This document shows positions 37,629 to 46,461 of a DNA stretch of 64,000 nucleotides, piece by piece (within the stretch, counting starts at the first letter, position 1; every line of letters begins with the position of its first letter). The stretch is taken from assembly GCA_014382375.1 (NCBI GenBank), contig JACNJU010000065.1, positions 1 through 64,000 of the forward strand, written 5' to 3'. Both the position numbers and the translations under genes were made by a program. This DNA is from Rhodospirillaceae bacterium (lineage in GTDB: Bacteria > Pseudomonadota > Alphaproteobacteria > Rhodospirillales > JABHCV01). The notes under the pieces are model-generated. The model was not told where the DNA came from. It made no database searches and saw only the letters and a program-made list of their open reading frames with translations.

Positions 37629-38003
37629 TTACTTAAGGGTTTGCATGTAGGCGACAATGAGGGCGCGCTCGTCCTCTTTCTTCAGCTTGTAAGCCATTGT
37701 TTTGGCGCCAACGAATTTCTTCGGATTAGCCAGAAACTGGTCCATGTTCTGGGCATCCCAAACCACGTCAGAACCCTTTAAACCTTTATATTTAGCGAAA
37801 TCTGTCGATCCTGCCTTGCGACCGATAATGCCGGCCAGTGAAGGACCGTTCTTGTGCTTTCCAGCCTCTGTAGAGTGACAACTGCCACATCTTTTCTTGA
37901 AAAGTTTTTCACCCTCCTCTGCGTCGGCAAGGGCAATGGTAGAACTGGAAAAAAATGCCAGAACAAATAACCCGGATAGAATCGTCAGCCATGATTTATG
38001 CAT
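37629..38003 (-). CDS. Class I cytochrome c (c2/c550-like)
   Basis: A 124-residue periplasmic cytochrome: signal peptide (1-26, ending ALA), haem site CGSCHSTEAGKHKNGPSL, and axial Met in the GAKTMAYKL segment, the layout of mitochondrial-type cytochrome c. AGGAG lies eight bases ahead of ATG 38003. It heads the leftward five-gene operon, downstream of the FNR/FixK box at 38081. It could link this operon to bc1, ACIII or an oxidase. Confidence 0.92.
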   Translation of the reverse strand: MHKSWLTILSGLFVLAFFSSSTIALADAEEGEKLFKKRCGSCHSTEAGKHKNGPSLAGIIGRKAGSTDFAKYKGLKGSDVVWDAQNMDQFLANPKKFVGAKTMAYKLKKEDERALIVAYMQTLK

Positions 38004-38053
38004 TGGGCGGCTCCTAAAGATCAATCACGAAAAAACTTACAAACGATAACGCT

Positions 38054-38094
38054 AATATAAATGCCTGATTCACGGGAACGTTGACTTAGATCAA
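38054..38094 (-). promoter_or_regulatory. FNR/FixK-type box and class II promoter
   Basis: TTGACTTAGATCAA (38081-38094) fits the TTGA-N6-TCAA consensus with one mismatch to TTGAT-N4-ATCAA. On the minus strand a -10 TATATT (38059-38054) puts the start near 38047 and the box centre near -40.5, the class II activator position. The leader to ATG 38003 is 44 bases. Suggests low-oxygen induction of the cytochrome/ferredoxin/NrfD operon. Confidence 0.65.
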
Positions 38095-38138
38095 TAAAGC
38101 TCAAATTCGTCCTTTATTTAAACTTTAGTACTATTGCT

Positions 38139-38546
38139 TCAGGGGCTTGTTCCTTCGGCCTTTTCTTTGCGACCAAGCCACGGCATCAGCGCCGCCGCCG
38201 CAACGACATTTGTCGCCAGCGGCACCTTGTTGAGGTCACAGACTCTGTAGAAAGGAGAAATATCCGGCTGCCCCTCACCTGTGGCAAGCGGATCACGCAG
38301 AAAAAAGACCGCCCGGATAACCCCGGTCGTGCAAATCAACCCGCACAGATGTACTTCTGCCCCCTGCGAGATTGAATGAAGTGCGGAAACTTCCAGGCCC
38401 AGTTCCTTTTCAATAAGTGCGCCGGTTTCCTTCGTCGATAACAGGCGGTAGGATTCGAAAATTGGCCGATTGGCCTTGACCAGCTTGACCAGTTGATTTT
38501 CCATCCCCTCGTGGGCGATCAGAATCAGGGATTTAGCCGTCGTCAT
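38139..38546 (-). CDS. Methylglyoxal-synthase-like protein
   Basis: A 135-residue MGS-fold protein. SLILIAHEGMENQLV, the LSTKETGALI phosphate loop, FFLRDPL and VPLATNVVAAAAL follow the order of methylglyoxal synthase, which turns dihydroxyacetone phosphate into methylglyoxal. Compared with the E. coli enzyme as I remember it, the catalytic Asp 71 position is Glu and the His 98 position is Gly, while Asp 91 and Asp 101 are kept. Activity is therefore uncertain. Start 38546 is chosen over an in-frame ATG at 38651 that adds a non-family extension. It is divergent from an MFS gene. Confidence 0.72.
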   Translation of the reverse strand: MTTAKSLILIAHEGMENQLVKLVKANRPIFESYRLLSTKETGALIEKELGLEVSALHSISQGAEVHLCGLICTTGVIRAVFFLRDPLATGEGQPDISPFYRVCDLNKVPLATNVVAAAALMPWLGRKEKAEGTSP

Positions 38547-38681
38547 GGGATGGTCCCACAGTTCACAATTATTGTTACCAATACGAAAAATCCATTTTAT
38601 TGAAGGCTGTATTCTACTAAAAGGGTGCAAACTTTCCTTGATTATAGTCAAAGTTCCGCCTTAAACATTTCTGGACCCCCC

Positions 38682-39863
38682 ATGCTAATATCCCGCGATC
38701 ATCGCAACGTCGCCGTTCTTGCCCTTTGTCAGGCGCTGTTCATAACCGGCCAGTCGATGCTGTTTATTCTCGCAGGTCTTGTCGGCGCCAATCTAACCGA
38801 AGAAAAGGCCCTGGCAACTTTGCCCATTTCGGTGATCATTATCGCCACCACCCTGACAACCATCCCCGCCTCGCTGTTGATGAAGCGCATTGGTCGCAAG
38901 CCGGGTTTTATGATTGGCGCAACATTTGGCGTGATTGGCGCGCTTATTGCCTCTTATGGTATTCAACAGGGGGATTTCTGGATATTTGTCCTGGGCACAG
39001 GGACCATCGGCACCTATGGCGGCTTCGCCCAATACTACCGTTTCGCTGCCGCCGATGTGGCCGAGTCCAATTTCAAGGGCAAGGCCATCTCGCTTGTCAT
39101 TTCAGGCGGCATCGTCGCCGCTTTCTCTGGCCCGCTTTTGACTAATTATACCTTTGATATCAATGTCGTACCATTTCTTGGTTCTTTTGTGACCGTTGCC
39201 ATACTGGCGGCAACGGCAATTCTGATGTTGTCCCTGATTGACATCCCCCGCCCCGATGTTGCCGAGCGCGCCTCAAGTGGGCGGCCGTTGATCGAAATCG
39301 CCCGCAATCCGGAACTGCTCGCCGCCATCTTCGTCGGCATGATCGGCTATAGCGTCATGAGCTTGCTGATGACGGCGACGCCGCTTGCCATGATCGCGCA
39401 CGGCTATATGGTTCACGACGCTTCGTTCGTCATCCAGTGGCATTTGATCGGAATGTTCGCGCCAGCCTTTTTCACAGGATCGCTGATCGTCCGCTTTGGG
39501 GTGCGAAAGGTCATGTTCTCGGGTACGGTATTACTCACTGGGGCCATCATCGCCGCCCTTGTGGGCGAAACTGTGGCCCACTTCTGGGTGGCGTTGTTCG
39601 CCCTTGGCCTGGGTTGGAATTTCACCTTCATCGGCGCTTCAACCCTGCTGACCGAAACCTACCATCCCGAAGAGCGGGCCAAGGTCCAGGCCCTGAACGA
39701 CTTCATGGTTTTTGGAACCGTCGCCCTGGCTTCGCTGACCTCGGGCACGATATTGCACTTCTTTGATTGGCGCACGGTCAACTTGGCGGCCATCCCGCTC
39801 ATCACCATGGCCGCAGTGGCGATTGTCTTCCTGATTATCCGGAATAAACGAAGTATAACCTAG
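38682..39863 (+). CDS. MFS transporter
   Basis: A 393-residue, twelve-helix major facilitator. After the first helices comes the loop motif MKRIGRKPGFMIG, the usual MFS A-motif region. The group resembles YnfM/NarK-unlike small drug or sugar exporters; substrate is not readable. The end (LIIRNKRSIT) overlaps the convergent VOC gene by 29 bases. ATG 38682 is preferred to an upstream GTG at 38625. Confidence 0.88.
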   Translation: MLISRDHRNVAVLALCQALFITGQSMLFILAGLVGANLTEEKALATLPISVIIIATTLTTIPASLLMKRIGRKPGFMIGATFGVIGALIASYGIQQGDFWIFVLGTGTIGTYGGFAQYYRFAAADVAESNFKGKAISLVISGGIVAAFSGPLLTNYTFDINVVPFLGSFVTVAILAATAILMLSLIDIPRPDVAERASSGRPLIEIARNPELLAAIFVGMIGYSVMSLLMTATPLAMIAHGYMVHDASFVIQWHLIGMFAPAFFTGSLIVRFGVRKVMFSGTVLLTGAIIAALVGETVAHFWVALFALGLGWNFTFIGASTLLTETYHPEERAKVQALNDFMVFGTVALASLTSGTILHFFDWRTVNLAAIPLITMAAVAIVFLIIRNKRSIT

Positions 39864-40593
39864 CGCCGTTGGCGTACTCTGGCTGCACGGACAGGCCCGG
39901 GTCGTCCTTAGTGTATGAAATTCCGGCGTCCTCAAAGAACGCCGCAGTGGCTGCAAGATTGCCCACCTCGATGCCAAGACCGCAAAGTCCCGGCTCATTG
40001 GCATCTTGGGTGAGACGGACTCTCTGTCTGACGAAGTCCGCTCCCAACACCTGCTCATAGGCGACTGTGGCCGCAGCCACGTCCGCCACAGCGATGCTCA
40101 TCCAGGCGATGCCGCGGGCGCCATTGGCATGGATCAGCCATTCGGGGCGACGCATCAGTTCCGGGGTCAGGTGCCGACAAAAAAACCCCGACAACCCCGG
40201 CAATGTCCCTGGCGGTGGATGGAGCAGCCTGAAGCGCGGCTCGACGGTGCCTTCGGGTAATTCCAGCAGCCGTTTCAGGTCTTGCGGTTGGCCGCCCAGT
40301 TTCTCCGCCAGCGCCTCAAGTTCGGAACTGGCGAAAGCCATGCCGAGCAAGCCCTCGCCATGACTTTGCAGAAATGTATCAAGATTATTGGTGAACTGGC
40401 TGGCATCGACGATACCCAGCAGCTCAAGATAATCGGTGGCGAACATGATGCAGTAATTGGCCGTACCCCAGCCGATATGCTTGCCACGCGGGCAGGTGGA
40501 AAAGCCAAGCCGCTGCCAGTCAAGCCGCGCCGCCTCAAGATCGGCAACCCCGACAAGGGCGTGATCGAAACCGTCGTTTAGGCCGTGGGGCAC
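39835..40593 (-). CDS. VOC-fold (glyoxalase-like) protein
   Basis: A 252-residue protein made of two vicinal-oxygen-chelate halves (about residues 5-120 and 150-250): FDHALVGVADLEAARLDWQRLGF opens the first, and IAWMSIAVADVAAATVAYEQVLG the second. It belongs to the PF13468-like glyoxalase group, and substrate is unknown. I start at GTG 40593, two bases after the LsrF-like stop, with GGAAATAGG ahead. It is the last gene of the mtnP operon and could act on a small aldehyde made there (inference). Confidence 0.75.
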   Translation of the reverse strand: MPHGLNDGFDHALVGVADLEAARLDWQRLGFSTCPRGKHIGWGTANYCIMFATDYLELLGIVDASQFTNNLDTFLQSHGEGLLGMAFASSELEALAEKLGGQPQDLKRLLELPEGTVEPRFRLLHPPPGTLPGLSGFFCRHLTPELMRRPEWLIHANGARGIAWMSIAVADVAAATVAYEQVLGADFVRQRVRLTQDANEPGLCGLGIEVGNLAATAAFFEDAGISYTKDDPGLSVQPEYANGARLYFVYSG

Positions 40594-40594
40594 C

Positions 40595-41521
40595 CTATTT
40601 CCGTCGTTTGGCTCTGGCCGTTTGCCTTTTGCTCTTCTTCTTTTCTTCGGCCAACAGGGTCTGATACAGGTCCAGGGCTTTCTTGGGACGCATATTTTGA
40701 TGAACAACCGCACGAACCGCCTGGATCATGGCCACTGGGCTGTCGGCCTGGAAGATATTGCGGCCCATATCGACACCTGCCGCGCCCTGGTCGATAGCCT
40801 TGTAAGCCATGGTCAGTGCCTCAAGTTCCGGTAATTTTTGGCCACCGGCAATGACAATGGGAACCGGACAGCTGGCGCAAACATTTTCGAAGCCTTTGTC
40901 GAAGTAATAACTCTTGACGTAATGAGCTCCCAGTTCGGCGGCGATACGGGTGGCCAGCAGGAAATAACGTTGATCGCGCTTCATGTCTGTGCCAACGCCG
41001 GTGACGGCCATGGTCGGGATGCCGTAACCATTGCCGCTGTCGATCAACTTGATCAAATTGGCGATGGATTTGTGCTCGTATTCAGCGCCGATGTAGATTT
41101 GGGTGGTGATGGCGGCAACGTTGAGGCGGATGGCATCGTCTATATCAACGGCGATGGTTTCATTAGACAACTCGCTCAAGATGCTTTGACCACCCGAACA
41201 GCGCAAAACTACCGGCTTGTTGATAGACGCCGGCACGATGGACCGCAAAGCGCCGCGCGTGCACATCAAAACGTCTGCATGCTGCATCAGGGGGACAATC
41301 GTCAGGTCCATACGTTCAAGGCCAGAGGTCGGACCCTGGAAGTAGCCATGGTCGAAAGCCAGCATCACGGTGCGCCCGCTTTCGGGGTTGAAAATACGGC
41401 CCAGCCGGTTCTGCATACCCCAATCCAGGGCGCCCGCCCCCTTGACATGAAATGGTTTGTTTTCCTGTGGGATGCCGATGCCGAAATCCTTGCCTTCTTT
41501 GATATTGTCCTTGTCAGCCAT
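40595..41521 (-). CDS. lsrF: LsrF-type class I aldolase/thiolase (DhnA family)
   Basis: A 308-residue protein very similar in layout to E. coli LsrF, the autoinducer-2 enzyme that splits phospho-HPD with CoA to DHAP and acetyl-CoA: shared opening [39 protein letters not shown], and the Schiff-base lysine K203 in [10 protein letters not shown]. No other lsr gene is in the window. Instead it lies between the aldolase/dehydrogenase fusion and the VOC gene, behind mtnP and mtnA, so a role on a deoxy-ketose phosphate is a reasonable alternative. Confidence 0.83.
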   Translation of the reverse strand: MADKDNIKEGKDFGIGIPQENKPFHVKGAGALDWGMQNRLGRIFNPESGRTVMLAFDHGYFQGPTSGLERMDLTIVPLMQHADVLMCTRGALRSIVPASINKPVVLRCSGGQSILSELSNETIAVDIDDAIRLNVAAITTQIYIGAEYEHKSIANLIKLIDSGNGYGIPTMAVTGVGTDMKRDQRYFLLATRIAAELGAHYVKSYYFDKGFENVCASCPVPIVIAGGQKLPELEALTMAYKAIDQGAAGVDMGRNIFQADSPVAMIQAVRAVVHQNMRPKKALDLYQTLLAEEKKKSKRQTARAKRRK

Positions 41522-41547
41522 ATTTATTCTCCTAAACTCAAAAAAAA

Positions 41548-43572
41548 TTATCTCAGCGATGCCTCGATATTGCCGCCATCAACGGTCAGGGTCGCAGCAG
41601 TCGTCGAGGGTGATAACGCCAAATGCAAAAACGCCCGGGCAACATCAAGGGCGCTCACCTCGCGGCCCAACAGATTGCCGGACATGTAATCCTTTTCACT
41701 TAACTCCCGGGCCTTGGAGCGTGCCGCAATCATATCGTCGGACAGCAGCCCGGAACGGATACGGTCAGCGTTGACGGCGTTGCTGCGGATGCCATCGGCC
41801 CCGTGATCAAGGGCATATTGCTTCATCAGAAACAATGTCGCCGCCTTGGGCAGGCCGTAGGGACCGAAATCTTTACCCGGATTGAGCGCCTGTTTGGAGG
41901 TGTTAAACAACAGGCAGCCCCCGGTGCCTTGCGCCTTCATGACCTTGACAGCCGCCTGGGCTACCTTTTGATGGCCCCAGAAATTCAGCTCGAAGCTTTG
42001 CCGCAGCACCGCCTCCTCAACGTCGCCAATACGCCCCTGCCAGGCGGCACCGGCATTGGAAACCACAATATCAATACCGCCAAAAGCCCTGGTTACCCTT
42101 GCCAAGGCGGCCTCGACCGCATCCCCATCGGTGACATCACATGCCAGGCCCAGGCCTGCGAATTCGGCTGCCGCTTTTTCGGCATCCTCACCATCAAGAT
42201 CAAGGACCGCCACCGCCGCCCCAACGGCCGCGAACAGGCGCGCCGTAGCAAGTCCAATGCCCGAAGCAGCCCCGGTTACCACCGCTACCTGCCCGACAAG
42301 CGGTTTTTCGTCTTGCGATGGCAGCTTGGCTTGTTCAGGGGCCCAGTATTCAATATCGAACAGGTCAGACTGGCCCGCGCCTTCGAAATCAGCCAGGCCT
42401 TCCGCCGTCATTACCACCCCCGCCGTGCATTCTGCCAGATCGGCGGCGACGACGGCCTCCGCAGCTGATCGACCAAGCCCGAACAAGCCCAGTCCCGGAA
42501 CCAGAATGACACGGGGTTTGTTATCAAGCATGACTTGTGAGCCATCACTGTAGCTCTCGAAATAGGCCTGGTACCGGTTTTCATATGCCTTCATGGCCGC
42601 CCTCGCCGCCTGGGCGAAAGCCTCAAGATTTCCGGCTTCGGGGGCCGGCACGATCAAGGGACGGGGTTTGATGCGAATAACATGATCCGGCGTCACATTC
42701 CCGGCGTTGGCGTAACGTTCGACATCGGCCCCGTTGACGAAGGTCATAACATCCGGGCCATCGCGAAATTCCAGAATGAAATGTTTGAAGGTTCCGGTTT
42801 CTTCATCAGGCAGGGCACACAAGCCGCGCAGGATTGGCGCTACCTCACTGACGGGCGCCAATTTAGCCGGGATTGTTGCCACCTCAAAGGCACGATTTGC
42901 AAAGGTGGCCAAATATTCTTCTGCCACACAGACCAGATCAATCATGCGCGTGTAGGCCTGTTGGGCGGTTTCGCCAAAGGTAAACAGGCCATGGCGCGGT
43001 ATCAGGATGCCCTGTTCACCGTCACCGGCATGCACAATGGCCTTTGCCAGGGCGAATCCGGACATGGCGTAGGGCGCAACGGCGACCTTGTCGCCAAACA
43101 CCTGTGCGCTTAAGTCCTCGCCGTCCGACCGGTTGGTTAAGCTAAGGACGGCGTTGGCGTGGCTGTGAAAGACAAACTTATGAGGCAGGAAGGCATGAAC
43201 AAGGGTTTCAACAGAGGCCGTGGGCTGGCTTGCATCCATCGTCGCCGCCTTCATAGCGGTTGTCATTTCGGCGTCGGACAGGGTGTCCAGCCCGGCCAGG
43301 TCGCGCAACGGCTGAAGTCGCAATGCCGCAAATCCCTGCGCCCCTATGGCCGCCATATCGTAGCCGCTTGCCTTGACGTAAAGCACTTCCGTATCGCGGC
43401 CATGGATATCCTTCAGGGACGTCTTGACCGATGTGTTGCCGCCGCCGTGCAGAACCAGTGCCGGATCGCCGCCCAACAGGCGCGTGGCATAGACGCACAG
43501 GGCCAGATCGGCGTCCCCCCTGGCATCTTTTATCGCCGCTTTGGCGTCTTTTTCAGACCAGTGGTTTTTCAT
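41548..43572 (-). CDS. Class II aldolase fused to short-chain dehydrogenase
   Basis: A 674-residue bifunctional protein. Residues 1-420 form a class II (zinc) aldolase/adducin domain: [10 protein letters not shown] at 43-52, metal His 136 and 138 in FHSHANA, and His 194 in RHGLFTF. Residues 426-674 form an SDR with TGAASGIG (433-440), Ser 559, Tyr 572 and Lys 576. Fusions of this type include rhamnulose-1-phosphate aldolase/lactaldehyde dehydrogenases, but no rhamnose gene is nearby. Between mtnA/PilZ and lsrF, it may cleave methylthioribulose-1-phosphate or 5-deoxyribulose-1-phosphate to DHAP and an aldehyde, then oxidise or reduce the aldehyde. Confidence 0.85.
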   Translation of the reverse strand: MKNHWSEKDAKAAIKDARGDADLALCVYATRLLGGDPALVLHGGGNTSVKTSLKDIHGRDTEVLYVKASGYDMAAIGAQGFAALRLQPLRDLAGLDTLSDAEMTTAMKAATMDASQPTASVETLVHAFLPHKFVFHSHANAVLSLTNRSDGEDLSAQVFGDKVAVAPYAMSGFALAKAIVHAGDGEQGILIPRHGLFTFGETAQQAYTRMIDLVCVAEEYLATFANRAFEVATIPAKLAPVSEVAPILRGLCALPDEETGTFKHFILEFRDGPDVMTFVNGADVERYANAGNVTPDHVIRIKPRPLIVPAPEAGNLEAFAQAARAAMKAYENRYQAYFESYSDGSQVMLDNKPRVILVPGLGLFGLGRSAAEAVVAADLAECTAGVVMTAEGLADFEGAGQSDLFDIEYWAPEQAKLPSQDEKPLVGQVAVVTGAASGIGLATARLFAAVGAAVAVLDLDGEDAEKAAAEFAGLGLACDVTDGDAVEAALARVTRAFGGIDIVVSNAGAAWQGRIGDVEEAVLRQSFELNFWGHQKVAQAAVKVMKAQGTGGCLLFNTSKQALNPGKDFGPYGLPKAATLFLMKQYALDHGADGIRSNAVNADRIRSGLLSDDMIAARSKARELSEKDYMSGNLLGREVSALDVARAFLHLALSPSTTAATLTVDGGNIEASLR

Positions 43573-43880
43573 TAATCTTTCTCGAACATGGATTTCAAGT
43601 GTTTGGCCAGACGAAGGCGTTCTTCTTCAACCGGATCGAACCTGACGGCAAAGCTGTCGTTGCTGGTCCTGACAACGTGGCCGGTCATCTCGCCAATGGT
43701 TTCGATGTGCATATGGACGAAGGCATCATTGCTAAGATGATTTTCGGCATGGATTGAAACACCGCCTTGGGAAATATCAGACGTTTCACCGACAACCACT
43801 TCGCCATCAATTTCAATACGGACACTTTTGTGCAGCTCGTGGCGCGGGTAACGCCTTTTTTCTATATGATCGTCGCTCAT
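43572..43880 (-). CDS. PilZ domain protein
   Basis: A 102-residue single-domain c-di-GMP-binding protein. The RxxxR motif is RRYPR (R9, R13) and the DxSxxG motif is DISQGG (D35, S37, G40), both intact. It has no output domain. It shares four bases with the mtnA stop and one base with the aldolase start, so it is firmly inside the mtnP-mtnA operon, an unexpected place for a second-messenger receptor. Confidence 0.9.
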   Translation of the reverse strand: MSDDHIEKRRYPRHELHKSVRIEIDGEVVVGETSDISQGGVSIHAENHLSNDAFVHMHIETIGEMTGHVVRTSNDSFAVRFDPVEEERLRLAKHLKSMFEKD

Positions 43881-44971
43881 TGATGCTCCGGATACAGCGC
43901 CGCCAGCCCTTCCTCGGATGCTTCGGCGACGCCGCGCTCTGTAATCAGGCCGGTGACCAACCGGGCCGGGGTGACATCGAAGGCGAAATTGGCGGCCGGG
44001 CTGTCTTTTGGCGAGATTGTCACCGTTTCAATGCGGCCATCATCGCTCAGGCCGACCAGTCGGGTAACTTCGCCGGGGTCGCGCTCCTCGATAGGCACAT
44101 CGCGAACCCCGTCCTTGATCGTCCAGTCAATGGTCGGGCCGGGCAGACCGACATAGAACGGCACGTCATTATCAAATGCCGCCAACGCTTTAAGATAGGT
44201 GCCGATCTTGTTGCAGACATCGCCCGCCGCCGTTGTCCGGTCGGTGCCGGTGATCACCACGTCGACCATCCCGTGCTGCATCAGGTGGCCGCCGACGTTA
44301 TCAACGATCAGCGTATGGGGAACGCCGTGCTGGCCCAGTTCCCAGCAGGTAAGCGACGCGCCCTGATTGCGTGGCCGGGTTTCATCAACCCAGATATGAA
44401 CCGGAATTCCGGCGTCATGGGCCTTGTAGACCGGGGCCAGTGCGGTGCCCCAGTCAACCGTCGCCAGCCAACCGGCGTTGCAATGGGTCAGCACATTGAT
44501 CCGTTCGGGCTTGCCCTTGTCGTTCCAGATTTTCTCAATGACACCCCGACCATGCTCGCCGAGGGACGAGCAGATCTCGACATCCTGATCACAGATTTCG
44601 GCGGCCCGGGCGTAGGCCGCGGCCTGTCGCTGGTCCGGCGGCAATGATGAAAGCAGACCCTTCAGGTCATCCAGCGCCCAACGCAGGTTGACCGCCGTTG
44701 GGCGGGTCGCGTAGAGCACCTTGTAGGCATTTTCAAGGCCCGCGTCGGAGGCATCATCGCGCATAGCAAGGGCCATCCCGTAAGCCGCCGTCGCCCCGAT
44801 CAGCGGCGCGCCGCGGACCTGCATGTCGAAGATCGCCCTTTCCGCGTCTGCCAGGGTATCCAGGCGGGCGACAATGTATTCGTGCGGCAAGCGGGTCTGG
44901 TCGATGATCTCGACACTTTCGCCGTTATCGCCAAGCCAGATGGTACGAGTCGGTTTGCCGTTGACGATCAT
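43877..44971 (-). CDS. mtnA: S-methyl-5-thioribose-1-phosphate isomerase
   Basis: Isomerises 5-methylthioribose-1-phosphate to the ribulose form; some relatives also handle 5-deoxyribose-1-phosphate. The 364-residue protein has VRGAPLIG (52-59), the catalytic cysteine C164 in LTHCNAGWLAT and the catalytic D244 in GTDRTTAAGDVCNKIGTY. Start 44971 overlaps the mtnP stop (ATGA) and its own stop overlaps PilZ. Later methionine-salvage genes (mtnB, mtnC, mtnD, mtnW) are not in the window. Confidence 0.95.
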   Translation of the reverse strand: MIVNGKPTRTIWLGDNGESVEIIDQTRLPHEYIVARLDTLADAERAIFDMQVRGAPLIGATAAYGMALAMRDDASDAGLENAYKVLYATRPTAVNLRWALDDLKGLLSSLPPDQRQAAAYARAAEICDQDVEICSSLGEHGRGVIEKIWNDKGKPERINVLTHCNAGWLATVDWGTALAPVYKAHDAGIPVHIWVDETRPRNQGASLTCWELGQHGVPHTLIVDNVGGHLMQHGMVDVVITGTDRTTAAGDVCNKIGTYLKALAAFDNDVPFYVGLPGPTIDWTIKDGVRDVPIEERDPGEVTRLVGLSDDGRIETVTISPKDSPAANFAFDVTPARLVTGLITERGVAEASEEGLAALYPEHQ

Positions 44972-45855
44972 CCCTTCAACACCCGCCCTGCCACCGCGTC
45001 GAGCTTTTCGACCATCGCCGGGTCGCGGGCCTCGGGGGCGGTGATGATGGCGCACTCAAGGGCCGTATGGCAGCCTGATGAGCAACGATCTGTTCGACCA
45101 CTTAAAGAGGGTGCTACCTGTTTGACCAGCGAGCGGCCCTTGTCGGCGTTATCCAGCAACACCTTGATGATGGCGTCGACGCTGACGTGATCATGGTCCG
45201 GGTGCCAGCAGTCGAAATCGGTGACCATGGCGACGGTCGCGTAGCACATCTCTGCCTCCCGCGCCAGTTTGGCCTCCGGCATGTTGGTCATGCCGATAAC
45301 ATCGCAGCCCCACGAGCGATAAAGTTCGGATTCGGCGAGGGTCGAAAACTGCGGCCCTTCCATGGCGAGGTACGTGCCGCCGCGCTGGTAGGGAATATCC
45401 AGTTGCTTGATCGCCACTTCCAGGGCGTCGCCAAGCCGCCCGCAAACCGGGTGGCCGAGGCCGACATGGGCGACCAGACCGGTGGAGAAGAAGCTTTTTG
45501 CCCTATCGATGGTGCGGTCGATAAACTGATCGGCGATAACAAAATGGCCCGGCGGCAATTCCGCTTTCAGGGAACCGCAGGCGCTGACCGAGATGATTTC
45601 AGTAACGCCGACCCGTTTCAGGGCGTCAATATTGGCGCGGAAGTTCAATTCCGCCGGTGGAATGCGGTGGCCGCGGCCATGGCGCGGCAGAAAAACCATC
45701 TTCTGGCCGTCCAGTTCGCCCATCAACAACGCGTCGGAGGGTTCGCCAAAGGGTGAGGAAACCTTCTCCCAGCGGGTGTTTTCCAGCCCTTCAATATCGT
45801 AAATCCCGCTGCCACCAATGACGCCAATAACTGTGGGCGTTCCCGGTTCCGACAT
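44968..45855 (-). CDS. mtnP: S-methyl-5'-thioadenosine phosphorylase
   Basis: Cleaves 5'-methylthioadenosine to adenine and 5-methylthioribose-1-phosphate. The 295-residue protein has the phosphate-binding GGSGIYDIEGL and PRHGRGHRIPP segments, the EGPQFSTLAES substrate motif and NMPEAKLAREAEMCY, all typical of MTAP. Start 45855 (with GGGGGAA ahead) is chosen; 45867 is an in-frame alternative. It heads the operon mtnP-mtnA-PilZ-aldolase/SDR-lsrF-VOC and is divergent from two hotdog genes. Confidence 0.95.
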   Translation of the reverse strand: MSEPGTPTVIGVIGGSGIYDIEGLENTRWEKVSSPFGEPSDALLMGELDGQKMVFLPRHGRGHRIPPAELNFRANIDALKRVGVTEIISVSACGSLKAELPPGHFVIADQFIDRTIDRAKSFFSTGLVAHVGLGHPVCGRLGDALEVAIKQLDIPYQRGGTYLAMEGPQFSTLAESELYRSWGCDVIGMTNMPEAKLAREAEMCYATVAMVTDFDCWHPDHDHVSVDAIIKVLLDNADKGRSLVKQVAPSLSGRTDRCSSGCHTALECAIITAPEARDPAMVEKLDAVAGRVLKG

Positions 45856-46003
45856 AAATTCCCCCATTTCCTAGAAAACTGCTGATAATCAACCAATTGA
45901 CAGTTTTTCAGGTTCCGCCGCCCGCATCAAGACAGGTTTTTGCAAATGCCAAAAAGAGCCCTATACTCCGCCCCCTCCGAAACCTGCAAAGCCACCCCTT
46001 TTC

Positions 46004-46459
46004 ATGCCCGAAACCGCCGATCTGAAACAACTGGCTGATATGTTCTCGCAAATTCCCCATTGCCGTGAAATGGGAATCGAAATCACCGCCCTGGCGACAG
46101 GCAGGACATCCATGCGCCTTGACTATCATGAGAGGCTGGCCGGTAACCCGGAAACCGGCGTCGTTCATGGCGGCGTGATTTCGACACTTCTGGATACCGT
46201 CGCGGGACTGACGGCGATGTCTGCGGTTTCTCCGACAACACCGGTTGCGACCCTTGATCTGCGCATTGATTACCTGAAACCGGCCCGCCCCGGCGATGCC
46301 ATTTTTGCCGATGCCGACTGTTTCCGCCTCAGCAGTTCCGTCGCCTTCGTGCGCGCCACCGCTCATCACGGCGATAACACCGACCCCATAGCCCACTGCA
46401 TCGCCACCTTCATGCTCAATGCCGCAGGCTTCACCTCTGCCGGGCAAGGGACAAGTTGA
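46004..46459 (+). CDS. Hotdog-fold acyl-CoA thioesterase, PaaI-like
   Basis: A 151-residue single hotdog domain. The GVVHGGVISTLLDTVAG segment carries the catalytic region and DLRIDYLKPARPGD is the central strand motif of PaaI-type thioesterases. It is followed after two bases by a paralogous hotdog gene, so they may form a heteromer. Substrate unknown. Confidence 0.87.
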   Translation: MPETADLKQLADMFSQIPHCREMGIEITALATGRTSMRLDYHERLAGNPETGVVHGGVISTLLDTVAGLTAMSAVSPTTPVATLDLRIDYLKPARPGDAIFADADCFRLSSSVAFVRATAHHGDNTDPIAHCIATFMLNAAGFTSAGQGTS

Positions 46460-46461
46460 GC

